Below are positions 44,740-52,902 of a stretch of 64,000 nucleotides of DNA, in pieces. Each line of letters starts with the position of its first letter. Position 1 is the stretch's first letter. The notes beneath the pieces were generated by a model. That model saw only the letters and a program-made list of their open reading frames with translations, was not told where the DNA came from and did not search any database. The stretch lies in assembly GCF_014643635.1 (NCBI RefSeq), contig NZ_BMJV01000002.1, forward strand, positions 248,001-312,000, given 5' to 3'. The position numbers were made by a program, and so were the translations under genes. Source of the stretch: Salipiger pallidus. Its GTDB lineage: Bacteria; Pseudomonadota; Alphaproteobacteria; Rhodobacterales; Rhodobacteraceae.

Positions 44740-45753
44740 TTAGTCGAAGGTGCCGGCAACGCGGCCCAGCAGCATGAAGGCCCGCGACGACCGAACGTTG
44801 GCGAAATCCGAGATCTCGGCATCGGTGGCACCGGGGGCGAAACGCGCGAAGGCCTTGTCATACAGCCTCAGGAAATGATGCGCCGCATCGCGAAAGATCG
44901 GATCCTGCTTCATTCGGCCCGAAGTCAGCGCCAGAGACGAACGGTCGCGCACGCCGCCAAGTGCCGCGATGGCACGGCCACGGGTACCTTCCGCGAAGGC
45001 GCGCCAGATCTCGGGGCGCGCCATGTCGGGGCGCAGATCGTCCATGTAGATGCCGTCCTGGCTCAGCAGGGTCAGCACGTCCTGCGCGGCCTGGATCAGC
45101 TGCGCCGCCTGCCGGTCCTTGAGCGCGCGGCGCAGGGAGGTGAACCCTGCCTCGTCCTCGGCGGTCTCGGGGAAGTTCAGGGCGCGGATCAGGTCATCGT
45201 TCGACAGCGGTGGGCGCAACGCTTCGGCCGGGGTGCCCAGCGACAGGGCTGGCTGATCCTCCGGTGTGCCGGTGGGGGCATCGGGCGCGGCGGCCGGGGT
45301 TGCCTGTGCAGAGGCGGCGCGGGTCGAGGTGAACAGCGCAAGAGCGGTTTCCGTCTTGCGCTGCGCGGCGGCGATCTCGTCCAGCTTCCTGGCGATCGAG
45401 GTCTGCCCGTTGTCCGCCTTCGCGGTCTGCTGGGACTGCGTCACGTAGGCGTTGCGAATGGCATCGATGGCCGCCTGCAGCCGGAGGCTTTCCTCGCGCA
45501 TGACGCGGCTGGCCCGCGCGGTGATCGCCGCAACCCAGATCAGTGCCACCGGCAGGAACACCACCATCACGGTCAGCACGAAGCGCAGACCGTCGGCGCC
45601 GTCCTGCGCCCAGAAGACGAAGAACGACCCGGACAGCAAGAGCCAGCCAACGGTCAGGATGACCGCGGCGATCTCGATCCCGGTGATGCCCCCGGCCTGC
45701 GGACCCTGGGGCTGGCCAAAATGGGACATGCGGCTGCTGGTGCTGTCGGCCAT
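44740..45753 (-). CDS. Membrane-anchored hypothetical protein with coiled coil
   Basis: 337-residue protein. Two membrane helices lie near the N-terminus (about 25-45 and 60-80). A probable coiled coil follows (MREESLRLQAAIDAIRNAYV..., SIARKLDEIAAAQRKTETAL), then a Pro/Ala-rich linker. A helical C-terminal domain of about 150 residues contains DDLIRALNFPETAEDEAGF and FANVRSSRAFMLLGRV. The pattern is conserved in Rhodobacterales as far as I recall, but the function is unknown. It lies 13 bp downstream of greA and is probably co-transcribed. The start at 45753 is the first ATG after the greA stop. Confidence 0.7.
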   Translation of the reverse strand: MADSTSSRMSHFGQPQGPQAGGITGIEIAAVILTVGWLLLSGSFFVFWAQDGADGLRFVLTVMVVFLPVALIWVAAITARASRVMREESLRLQAAIDAIRNAYVTQSQQTAKADNGQTSIARKLDEIAAAQRKTETALALFTSTRAASAQATPAAAPDAPTGTPEDQPALSLGTPAEALRPPLSNDDLIRALNFPETAEDEAGFTSLRRALKDRQAAQLIQAAQDVLTLLSQDGIYMDDLRPDMARPEIWRAFAEGTRGRAIAALGGVRDRSSLALTSGRMKQDPIFRDAAHHFLRLYDKAFARFAPGATDAEISDFANVRSSRAFMLLGRVAGTFD

Positions 45754-45766
45754 GGGGGCGGCGACC

Positions 45767-46237
45767 TTACTTGTAGGTGATGGAGAGAATCTCGTAGCTC
45801 TTGTCACCGCCGGGGGTACGAACCTCGACGCTGTCGCCTTCCTCCTTGCCGATCAGGGCACGGGCGATGGGCGACTTGATGTTGAGCAGGCCCTTTTCGA
45901 TCTTGGCTTCGTGTTCGCCAACGATCTGCCAGGTCTTTTCCTCGTCGGTGTCCTCGTCAACCAGGGTCACGGTCGCGCCGAACTTGACGGCACCGGACAT
46001 CTTGGTGGGATCAACCACCTCGGCGAGGCTCATGACGGCCTCGATCTCCTTGATCCGGCCTTCGATGAAGCCCTGCTTTTCGCGCGCCGAATGGTACTCG
46101 GCGTTTTCCTTGAGGTCGCCAAGCTCGCGCGCTTCGGCGATCGCCTGAATGACGGCCGGACGCTCGACGGACTTGAGCTGCTTCAGTTCTTTTTCAAGCG
46201 CGGTAAAGCCCGCGCGGGTGATCAGTATCTTTTCCAA
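45767..46237 (-). CDS. greA: Transcription elongation factor GreA (TTG start)
   Basis: RNA polymerase secondary-channel factor that rescues backtracked complexes by stimulating transcript cleavage. The 156-residue protein has the N-terminal coiled coil with the catalytic acidic tip DLKENAEYHSAREKQ and the C-terminal FKBP-like domain (SPIARALIGKEEGDSVEVRTPGG). The only start giving the normal N-terminus (MEKILITRAGF) is TTG at 46237, preceded by AGGAG eight bases upstream. No ATG or GTG lies close by. The rare start could hold expression low. Confidence 0.92.
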   Translation of the reverse strand: MEKILITRAGFTALEKELKQLKSVERPAVIQAIAEARELGDLKENAEYHSAREKQGFIEGRIKEIEAVMSLAEVVDPTKMSGAVKFGATVTLVDEDTDEEKTWQIVGEHEAKIEKGLLNIKSPIARALIGKEEGDSVEVRTPGGDKSYEILSITYK

Positions 46238-46336
46238 GGAGGCTTCTCCTGCGGGACATCTGGTGCGTGTCTGCTTGAGTATGGCACTTAAACTGTGCGA
46301 GCGTTCGACTTCAAGTGGGTATGCGGTACCGCGGAA

Positions 46337-46352
46337 TGTACAGCCCTGTACA
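46337..46352. promoter_or_regulatory. Twin TGTACA palindromes upstream of etf-QO
   Basis: Two TGTACA hexamers separated by GCCC form a 16-bp near-symmetric site in the 282-bp divergent gap between greA and the ETF-QO gene. This looks like a dimeric regulator site, but no regulator can be named. The rest of the gap shows no gene I would call. Confidence 0.3.
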
Positions 46353-46519
46353 AGGCAGGGTTGCGCGCGGGCGCAAGGGTGCCTTTGGCTGATGCAGGGA
46401 AAGGCCTGGCATGTCGTTTGCGGCGGGGCCAACGCCGCGTTTGCATTGACGTCCGCGGCGACACCGCGCTACCCCGTGCGAAACAATATTGCGTGACCCA
46501 ACGGATGAGAGGAAACGTC

Positions 46520-48163
46520 ATGGCCGAGATCGAGCGCGAAAGCATGGAATACGACGTCGTGATCGTCGGCGCAGGCCCCGCTGGCCTGTCGGCGGCGATC
46601 CGGCTCAAGCAACTGGACGCGGACCTCGAGGTCGTCGTGCTCGAGAAGGGCTCCGAGGTCGGCGCGCACATCCTGTCGGGCGCCGTGCTCGACCCTTCGG
46701 GGCTGAACAAGCTGATCCCCGACTGGAAGGAAAAGGGCGCGCCCGTCACCGTGCCGGTGACGGAGGACAAGTTCTTTTTGCTGGGCGAGGAAGGCAAGAT
46801 GTCGATCCCGCACTGGCCGATGCCGCCCTTCATGTCGAACCACGGCAACTACATCGTTTCCATGGGCAACGTCTGCCGCTGGATGGCTGAGCAGGCCGAG
46901 GCACTGGGCGTCGAGATCTTCCCGGGTATGTCCTGTTCCGAGGTGATCTATGACGGCGACCGGGTAAAGGGCGTGGTCGCGGGCGAATTCGGCAAGAACC
47001 CCGACGGCACCCCCGGTCCTGGCTACGAGCCGGGCATGGAACTGCACGGCAAGTACGTGTTCCTCTCCGAGGGCGTGCGCGGCTCGCTCGCCAAGGAGGT
47101 GATGGCGAAGTACGACCTGTCAAAGGACAGCTGCCCGCAGAAGTTCGGCCTCGGGATGAAGGAAATCTGGGAGATCGACCCCGAGAAGCACCGCGAGGGA
47201 CGGGTCGAGCACACCATGGGCTGGCCGCTGGGAAGCAACGCCGGGGGCGGTGGGTTCGTCTATCACCTCGACAACAACCAGGTCTACGTGGGCTTCGTGG
47301 TGCACCTGAACTACAAGAACCCGCACCTCTTCCCCTACATGGAATTCCAGCGCTGGAAGCACCATCCGCAGATCGCGAACCTGCTCGAGGGCGGCAAGCG
47401 CGTGGCTTACGGGGCGCGTGCGATTTCCGAGGGGGGCTTCCAGTCGATGCCCAAGATGGTCGCGCCCGGCGTGGCGTTGCTGGGCTGCTCGGTGGGCATG
47501 GTCAACGTGCCGCGCATCAAGGGCAACCACAACGCCATGCTCTCCGGCATGGCCGCCGCCGAGGCCGCCTTTGCCGCACTCGGAGAGGGCCGGGAAGGCG
47601 ACGAGCTTTCGGATTACGAGACCGAGGTCCGCGAAGGGGCCATCGGCCAGGACCTGTGGAAGGTGCGCAACGTCAAGCCGATGTGGTCGAAGTACGGCCT
47701 TGGCGGGTCGCTCGTGCTGGGCGGGCTCGACATGTGGACCAACCAGCTGGGCTTCTCGTTCTTCGGCACCGTGAAGCATGGCAAGAACGATGCGCAGATG
47801 ACCGAGCCCGCGTCGCACCACAAGCCCATCGACTATCCCAAGCCCGACGGAAAGCTGTCGTTCGACCGTCTGACCAACGTGTCCTTCGCGGCCACAAACC
47901 ACGAGGAAAGCCAGCCCTGCCATCTCAGGCTCAAGGACGAGTCAGTGCCGGTGGCGGTGGATTACAAGAGCTTTGCCGGTCCGTCGCAGCGCTATTGCCC
48001 GGCGGGGGTTTACGAGTTCGTCGAGGATGACAGCGGACCGCGCTTTGTCATCAACTTCCAGAACTGCGTCCACTGCAAGACCTGCGATATCAAGGACCCG
48101 GCCCAGAACATCACCTGGACCGTGCCGCAGGGTGGGGATGGCCCGAACTATCCCAACATGTGA
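46520..48163 (+). CDS. Electron-transfer flavoprotein-ubiquinone oxidoreductase
   Basis: Membrane-associated enzyme that passes electrons from ETF to ubiquinone, linking acyl-CoA and amine dehydrogenases to respiration. The 547-residue protein has the FAD-binding VVIVGAGPAGLSAAIRL, the GWPLGSNAGGGGFVYHL region, and a C-terminal 4Fe-4S domain with the cysteines of RYCPAGVYEF and QNCVHCKTCDIKDP. The ATG at 46520 follows GAGAGGA. Length matches the family. It would serve the acyl-CoA dehydrogenase encoded upstream, among others. A strong terminator follows. Confidence 0.95.
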   Translation: MAEIERESMEYDVVIVGAGPAGLSAAIRLKQLDADLEVVVLEKGSEVGAHILSGAVLDPSGLNKLIPDWKEKGAPVTVPVTEDKFFLLGEEGKMSIPHWPMPPFMSNHGNYIVSMGNVCRWMAEQAEALGVEIFPGMSCSEVIYDGDRVKGVVAGEFGKNPDGTPGPGYEPGMELHGKYVFLSEGVRGSLAKEVMAKYDLSKDSCPQKFGLGMKEIWEIDPEKHREGRVEHTMGWPLGSNAGGGGFVYHLDNNQVYVGFVVHLNYKNPHLFPYMEFQRWKHHPQIANLLEGGKRVAYGARAISEGGFQSMPKMVAPGVALLGCSVGMVNVPRIKGNHNAMLSGMAAAEAAFAALGEGREGDELSDYETEVREGAIGQDLWKVRNVKPMWSKYGLGGSLVLGGLDMWTNQLGFSFFGTVKHGKNDAQMTEPASHHKPIDYPKPDGKLSFDRLTNVSFAATNHEESQPCHLRLKDESVPVAVDYKSFAGPSQRYCPAGVYEFVEDDSGPRFVINFQNCVHCKTCDIKDPAQNITWTVPQGGDGPNYPNM

Positions 48164-48246
48164 CGCCGCGCCGGTCCTGCCGACCTGATGTCATCAGCCT
48201 GATGCCGTGGGCCTGAAGTCATTGACCTTGGGCCCCGCACATTGTG

Positions 48247-48275
48247 ACCCCCGCGCAGGATGACCTGCGCGGGGG
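48247..48275 (+). terminator. Rho-independent terminator after ETF-QO
   Basis: Perfect 12-13 bp stem ACCCCCGCGCAGG / CCTGCGCGGGGGT with loop ATGA, followed by five T residues. It ends transcription about 85 bp after the stop codon. Confidence 0.9.
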
Positions 48276-48381
48276 TTTTTCGTGTTGGCGCTGAGTCCGA
48301 TGCAAATTTCGGCGGAATCCTGAAGAATAATGCGATTGTGCCCCTTGCACCCGGTATGACAGTTCCGCTAAAGCGGTCGGC

Positions 48382-48471
48382 GGAGAGGTGGCCGAGTGGT
48401 CGAAGGCGCACGCCTGGAAAGTGTGTAGGCGGGGAACCGTCTCGAGGGTTCGAATCCCTTCCTCTCCGCCA
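48382..48471 (+). tRNA. tRNA-Ser (anticodon GGA)
   Basis: A 90-nt cloverleaf with the long class II variable arm of serine tRNAs. The acceptor stem is GGAGAGG / CCTCTCC with G discriminator and encoded CCA. The anticodon loop reads CTGGAAA (anticodon GGA), and the T-arm is GGTTCGAATCC. It decodes UCC/UCU. Its 3' end borders decayed mobile DNA, so it may have been an integration target. Confidence 0.96.
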
Positions 48472-48646
48472 CTAGGCATTGATATTCTCGATGGGAATCG
48501 ACGCCTGAGCGTATATCCCGCCAAGAAGCCGCCAACCTGAAAACGATTGGATGCTTCACTCTGCAGCGGCCTCAGTGCGCACTCCCTTCGGAGAAGCCGG
48601 TCCCATCTATTGCCGCATCCAGCAGGTTGCACCTCTATCCGCGCCA

Positions 48647-48912
48647 CGGGTACGGACCGGCGGGGGCTCTAACCCGCTCATCCTCATCGAACAGTTCACT
48701 TACCTGATGTTCGTCAGGCGGCTCGACGACCTGCGCGCCGCGCCGGAGCGCATGGCCGAGGATCTTGGCCGTCCGCTGGCGCGCCGCATCCTTCCCGAAG
48801 GCGTCGATGACAAGGGCGAGTCCTGCGACAATCTCCGCTGGTCCGCTCCCAGTCATTCGAGGCGCGTGAGATGATGCGCTTCGTGGAAGAGCACGTCTTC
48901 CCCGTCGCGCGG
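48647..48912 (+). pseudogene. hsdM-like type I methyltransferase fragment
   Basis: Remnant of the N-terminal domain of a type I restriction-modification methyltransferase. In one frame it reads TGGGSNPLILIEQFTYLMFV, then RRLDDLR, ILPEGVDDKGESCDNLRWS, matching the HsdM pattern around NPL-x-x-IEQ-x-TYL-x-F-x-RRLDDL. After a one-base loss near 48842-48844 the family sequence continues in another frame (SQSFEAREMMRFVEEHVFPVAR) and then stops abruptly at the IS3 fragment. The catalytic domain and the start are missing. Not functional. Confidence 0.7.
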
Positions 48913-49168
48913 TCTTCGAACGCCATAGGGCTGAGATAGCCCAACTTTGAGTGGCGTCGTCTCGAATTGTAGAGGCGCTTGATGTAGTCGACCACGTCGG
49001 CGCGTGCTGCGTCGCGGATAAGGGAGACCTTGCACGCTGTCCGCTCGGTCTTCAGCGAAGAGTAAAAGCTCTCCATCGCCGAGCTGCCCAGACATTACCT
49101 GCCCGGCTCATGGAGCGGGTGATGCCGCTTTTGAGCAGCAGGCGTTGGAACTGCTCGCTGGGATATCA
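48913..49168 (-). mobile_element. IS3-family transposase fragment (C-terminal, frameshifted)
   Basis: Minus-strand remnant of an orfB-type transposase (DDE integrase core). It reads YPSEQFQRLLLKSGITRSMS-RAGNVW. A one-base deletion at about 49080 then shifts the frame to MESFYSSLKTERT, DYIKRLYNSRRRHSKLGYLSPMAFE, which is the typical IS3 C-terminal end with the last catalytic Glu in MESF. The N-terminal part, the terminal inverted repeats and orfA are missing. Its truncated end abuts the hsdM remnant, indicating that a deletion or insertion joined them. Confidence 0.8.
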
Positions 49169-49389
49169 GGCGGATTCAAACGGTCGTCGCAACAGCCCGC
49201 AGTTGGAGGTGATGTTGATGTCGGGAAGACGGAAGTCGGAGCGCTCGCCACGACGCACCTTCTTCTCGGCAGGTCGGCCGCCAGTCTGACAGCCTGAGTA
49301 TCTTTGCCGGTTCTGGCGGGAGGTTGCGGCGGGGGTGCCCAGCGAGAAAGCCGCCGTAGCAGCCGGAGCTTTACCGACTGTCGGACCCG

Positions 49390-49600
49390 TTGGTTTTGGA
49401 GTCCTGGCGGAGCGCCTCCCACAGATCTCGCGCCATCGGCCTTTGTGCCAAACCAGCGCAGTCTTTCGTTCGTGGAACGCGAGGAGATAGCCCTTTAGGT
49501 GTGCTCGGGGCACCAGCGTGCGGGCAATCCCGTGCAAGCTGGGCCAATCACCCAGCACGATATCACGTGAGATTTGACCAAAGGAAACCGCGCAGTCACC
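49390..49600 (+). mobile_element. IS30-type transposase remains, multiply frameshifted
   Basis: Three short stretches in different plus-strand frames resemble the N-terminal region of IS30-family transposases: SRAIGLCAKPAQSF, SLSFVEREEIAL (compare L-x-EREEIS) and VRAIPCKLGQSPSTISREI, the helix-turn-helix with SPSTISREI, at 49518-49574. Stop codons and frameshifts separate them, and nothing of the catalytic core follows before the GntR gene. A dead fragment. Confidence 0.6.
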
Positions 49601-49638
49601 GCGTACAAGACGCAGTGAGTCGGAACGCGTGCAGTGCT

Positions 49639-50382
49639 CTATGCCAAATAAATTCGTATGCGCTCCGCCGCGTTCTGGAGGTGGCGTGCGGCGGCTTCTG
49701 CGGCGGCTTTTTCATCACCGTTTTTCAACGCGTCGTAGATGGCATTATGTTCGTCCTGAACCGCGTCCAAAAGGTCGGCATGATTGGTTTTCGTATTGCT
49801 GCGGGCTTGGCGGATGATATTGCGGGCGCTGGCCTCGAGATGCTGGCACAAGGAAATGAAATGCTGGTTGTGCGTGGCTTCAACGATGGCTTGGTGGAAC
49901 TGATAGTCTTCTTCGTCGCCTAGACGGTCGCTGGCGATGGCATATTCCATGCCGATCAGCGCGCGTTTGATTTTTTTCAAATCTTCTGGCGTGCGCCGCT
50001 TCGCGGCGAGACGTGTGGCCGCGACCTCGATGGTCACAAGAAGCTCCATAGCTTCTTCGAGGCGGTTCAGGTCTGAGACGGAGAAGTTCTGAAAGCGAAA
50101 GGCATTGGTGGAGTCGCGTTGTGTCACATACACGCCGCTGCCAGCGCGCGCCGCTACAAGGCCATCGGACTTAAGCTGTGACAGCGCCTCGCGCACGACA
50201 GCGCGGCTGACGGCATACTGTGTGCACAGATCGCGTTCCGAGGGAAGCCGGTCGCCGACGGACAAGACGCCAGAGGCAATTTTTGCGCTCAGGTCTTGTG
50301 CGATCTCGTCGGGCAAATGCCCATTGCGTGACCCCGTGCTCTTGCGTGGTTGGTCTGATGTGAGACGACTGGATATTGGCAT
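49639..50382 (-). CDS. GntR-family regulator with FCD ligand domain
   Basis: Transcription factor of 247 residues (FadR subfamily). The N-terminal winged helix has LSVGDRLPSERDLCTQYAVSRAVVREALSQLKSDGLV. The all-helical FCD domain keeps the usual metal or ligand residues: Asp/His in DEEDYQFHQAIV, His in DEHNAIYDAL and His in ARHLQNA, so a small carboxylate effector is likely. It is divergent from the transport operon, and two FadR-like sites lie in the gap. It most likely represses the operon and itself until inducer appears. It is the first intact gene after the mobile-element debris. Confidence 0.9.
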   Translation of the reverse strand: MPISSRLTSDQPRKSTGSRNGHLPDEIAQDLSAKIASGVLSVGDRLPSERDLCTQYAVSRAVVREALSQLKSDGLVAARAGSGVYVTQRDSTNAFRFQNFSVSDLNRLEEAMELLVTIEVAATRLAAKRRTPEDLKKIKRALIGMEYAIASDRLGDEEDYQFHQAIVEATHNQHFISLCQHLEASARNIIRQARSNTKTNHADLLDAVQDEHNAIYDALKNGDEKAAAEAAARHLQNAAERIRIYLA

Positions 50383-50413
50383 TTCTTCCCTTTATGCGGG
50401 TATCATACCTCAC

Positions 50414-50424
50414 TGGTCTGACAG
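50414..50424. promoter_or_regulatory. FadR-like operator, GntR-proximal
   Basis: TGGTCTGACAG, inside ACTGGTCTGACAGGTT, matches the GntR/FadR subfamily core T-N-G-T-N-N-N-A-C-N-A at all but the last base. It lies about 32 bp upstream of the regulator start codon, well placed for autoregulation. Confidence 0.5.
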
Positions 50425-50528
50425 GTTAAAGGTTATTTTATCGTTTAAAAACAATGAATTGATTTTTGATATGTGATAATTCACCCAAATTTTTGCGCTC
50501 AGATTAATTGGTCAGTTAGGTCGTTGAC

Positions 50529-50539
50529 TGGTAAGACCA
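50529..50539. promoter_or_regulatory. FadR-like operator upstream of the transport operon
   Basis: TGGTAAGACCA is a perfect inverted repeat (TGGT-N3-ACCA) fitting the FadR-subfamily core. It lies about 75 bp before the substrate-binding-protein start, in an AT-rich stretch that should hold the operon promoter; I could not settle the -35/-10 pair. Confidence 0.55.
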
Positions 50540-50612
50540 TTTTGTGTCATCACATGAAACGTCGAAGGGGTGGAGGATCCCTTCGCAGTCCAAATATGTG
50601 AGGGAGGACAGT

Positions 50613-51860
50613 ATGGGATTCCAGAAATTCGCACGCGGTACGGTGGCTATGGCACTGGTCATGGGGGCTGCGGCTGCAGCACAGGCAGAGCCTTTGAAGA
50701 TTGCTCTCGTGGAGACCCTCTCGGGTCCGCAGGCCTCGACCGGTTTGCTCTATCGCGATGCTGTGAAATATCAGATCGGCAAGATCAACGAGGCAGGCGG
50801 CTTCGGCGGTGAGCCAGTCGAACTGCTTGAGTTCGACAATCAAGGTGGCCCAGTGGGCGCCGCTGACCGCGTCCGCGCCGCGATTTCTGAAGGCGCCGAT
50901 GTGATCCTTCAGGGCTCGTCCTCCGCCGTGGCCGGTCAGGTGACGGAAGATGTGCGCAAACATAACCTGCGCAACGCGGGCGACGAGGTGCTCTACATCA
51001 ACCTGGGCGGCGAGGCGATGGAGTTGACCGGCTCCAAATGTCACTACTACCACTTCCGCACCAGCCCGAACGCCGCAATCCGCGTCAACACTTTGCTCGA
51101 TGGCATGAACGAAGCGGGCGTTCTGGGCGACAATGTCTACGCGATGAACCAGAACTATTCCTGGGGCGTGGATGTGCAGGACAACACAGTCGCGGCGTCT
51201 GATCGCCTCGGCTTTACCGTTGTCGAACAGACCCTGCATGACGTGAACAAGATTCAGGATTTTTCGCCCTACGTGCAACGTGTGCAGGCCGCAGGGGCCG
51301 ACACAGTGATCACCGGCAACTGGTCCAACGATCTGCTGCTTTTGATGAAAGCCGCCAGCGGCGCGGGGCTTGATGTGCGTTTTGGCACGGCCTTCCTCGA
51401 TCAGCCGGGCAACATCGGCAACGCCGGGTCCGTGGCCGAGGGGCATTTCCTCTCAGCGCCCTTCAACCCAGAAGTGAATCCGGAAGAAACCGCGGCCTTC
51501 ATGGAAGACTACAAATCTGTGACCGGCCACTACCCGAGCTATGTCGAACCGACGACCGTGTTTGGCATGATGCTCTTGCAAGCGGCGCTCGAAGAGGTTG
51601 AGCCGACCGAAGACGGTCTGAATGCCGCTGATCTGGCCGTCGCCCTGGAAAACGCCACCGCTGAGACGCCCATGGGCACCATCGCCATGCGTGGGGCGGA
51701 TCACCAGGCGATCCTGCCGATGATCGTCCAAGAGGTCAGCAAGGACGCCCAATACAAGGCCGATGACACCGAGTTGGGCTTTGTCCCAATCAAGGTCATC
51801 TCCGCCGCAGACGCGGAACAGCCCGTGCAGGACAGCTGCGAGATGAAGCGTCCGGGCTAA
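50613..51860 (+). CDS. HAAT-type ABC transporter substrate-binding protein
   Basis: Periplasmic binding protein of the branched-chain-amino-acid/amide family (LivK-like, type I fold), 415 residues. It has a signal peptide (MGFQKFARGTVAMALVMGAAAAAQA). The mature domain opens LKIALVETLSGPQASTG and continues with FGGEPVELLEFDNQGGP, VILQGSSSAVAGQ and YPSYVEPTTVFGMMLLQAALE. The family carries branched-chain amino acids, amides, urea and aromatic acids, so the ligand is open. The ATG at 50613 follows GGGAGGA. First gene of the operon. A two-Cys pair (KCHYY, DSCEMK) may form a disulfide. Confidence 0.9.
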   Translation: MGFQKFARGTVAMALVMGAAAAAQAEPLKIALVETLSGPQASTGLLYRDAVKYQIGKINEAGGFGGEPVELLEFDNQGGPVGAADRVRAAISEGADVILQGSSSAVAGQVTEDVRKHNLRNAGDEVLYINLGGEAMELTGSKCHYYHFRTSPNAAIRVNTLLDGMNEAGVLGDNVYAMNQNYSWGVDVQDNTVAASDRLGFTVVEQTLHDVNKIQDFSPYVQRVQAAGADTVITGNWSNDLLLLMKAASGAGLDVRFGTAFLDQPGNIGNAGSVAEGHFLSAPFNPEVNPEETAAFMEDYKSVTGHYPSYVEPTTVFGMMLLQAALEEVEPTEDGLNAADLAVALENATAETPMGTIAMRGADHQAILPMIVQEVSKDAQYKADDTELGFVPIKVISAADAEQPVQDSCEMKRPG

Positions 51861-51900
51861 GCCCTGACAATCCAGTTACACACGAAATGCATGTCGTGAT

Positions 51901-51918
51901 CGGGGCCTCAGGGCCCCG
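51901..51918 (+). promoter_or_regulatory. mRNA hairpin between binding protein and permease
   Basis: CGGGGCC-TCAG-GGCCCCG can form a 7-bp GC stem with a 4-base loop in the spacer after the binding-protein gene. No U-run follows. Such hairpins commonly protect the binding-protein mRNA and reduce read-through, setting a higher dose of the binding protein than of the permeases. Confidence 0.5.
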
Positions 51919-51956
51919 GTCAGGACAACGCTTACCGGATGCCTACGGAGGTCAGT

Positions 51957-52898
51957 GTGGACCAAATCCTTTTCGCTTTGCTCAACGGCACCATTTACGG
52001 GCTTTTGCTCTTTATGGTCTCCGCTGGTTTGACACTCATTTTCGGGATGATGGGGGTTTTGAACTTCGCCCACGCATCCTTTTACATGTTGGGCGCCTAT
52101 TTCGCCTACACGCTTCAGCCCCTGACCGGGTTCTGGCTGGCGATCATTCTGGCTCCGGTGCTTGTGATGGGGGTCGGCATTCTGGTCGAACGTTTCATCC
52201 TGCGCCACGTGCATGAACACGGCCATGCGCATGAATTGCTTGTGACCTTCGGTCTGTCGGTGGTGATCGCCGAGATGATCAAGATGGTCTACGGCAAGTT
52301 CGCGGTCGACTACCGCGTGCCGGCCGAGTTGAATTTTGCGGCCTTCACTTTGTCGGGCATCGACTATCCGTTTTATCGCCTTTTCATGGGCGGCATTGCC
52401 GTCGTCATGTTCATCGCGATCTATCTTCTGCTTACGAAAACCCGTGTGGGCATCGTCGTGCGTTCCGCCATTTATCGTCCGCAGATGGTCGAGGCACTGG
52501 GCCATAACGTACCCATGGTCTTCATGGGTGTGTTCGGCATCGGGGCGGCTTTGGCGGGACTTGCGGGCGCAGTCGCTGGCGCCTTCTACACCACCAACCC
52601 GAACATGGCTTTGGAACTCGGTGTCATGGTCTTTGTCGTCGTCGTGGTCGGCGGGCTCGGCTCCATGGGCGGCGCGATGGCAGCGTCCTTGTTGATTGGC
52701 ATCACCAATTCGCTCGCGGTCGGCAGCGATTTCCGCATCGCGGATCTCCTGACCTGGATTGGTATGGGAGGTTGGGCCGAAGAGATTGGCGGGATGTTGA
52801 CCATGCGCATGTCCAGTCTCGCCGCCACCCTGCCGTTCTTCATCATGCTTCTGGTGCTGGTGCTGCGCCCCTCCGGGCTGATGGGCGAGAAGGAATAA
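51957..52898 (+). CDS. HAAT-type ABC permease (LivH-like)
   Basis: Inner-membrane permease of 313 residues with about eight helices. It begins VDQILFALLNGTIYGLLLFMVSAGLTLIFGMMGVLNFAHASFYMLGAY, the LivH hallmark; the helix containing LIFGMMGVLNFAHA is invariant in the family. A later GGLGSMGGAMAASLLIG matches the coupling region. The GTG start at 51957 is preferred because GGAGG lies just upstream; an ATG at 51939 would place that site inside the gene. It pairs with the LivM-like gene that follows 4 bp later. Confidence 0.9.
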   Translation: MDQILFALLNGTIYGLLLFMVSAGLTLIFGMMGVLNFAHASFYMLGAYFAYTLQPLTGFWLAIILAPVLVMGVGILVERFILRHVHEHGHAHELLVTFGLSVVIAEMIKMVYGKFAVDYRVPAELNFAAFTLSGIDYPFYRLFMGGIAVVMFIAIYLLLTKTRVGIVVRSAIYRPQMVEALGHNVPMVFMGVFGIGAALAGLAGAVAGAFYTTNPNMALELGVMVFVVVVVGGLGSMGGAMAASLLIGITNSLAVGSDFRIADLLTWIGMGGWAEEIGGMLTMRMSSLAATLPFFIMLLVLVLRPSGLMGEKE

Positions 52899-52902
52899 CA
52901 CT

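Larger units (their letters stand above)
48472..49638. other. Decayed mobile-element region without intact genes
   Basis: About 1.17 kb between the tRNA and the GntR regulator contains only broken genes: an hsdM-like N-terminal fragment, an IS3-type transposase C-terminal fragment and IS30-type remains (each listed separately). The stretches 48472-48646 and 49169-49389 show nothing recognisable. No integrase or direct repeat of the tRNA end could be found within the window by eye. Confidence 0.7.

Noticed and set aside
49166-49558. Minus-strand frame of about 130 codons in the mobile-element region
   Set aside because: No family similarity, and it lies opposite the IS30-type remains; treated as chance.
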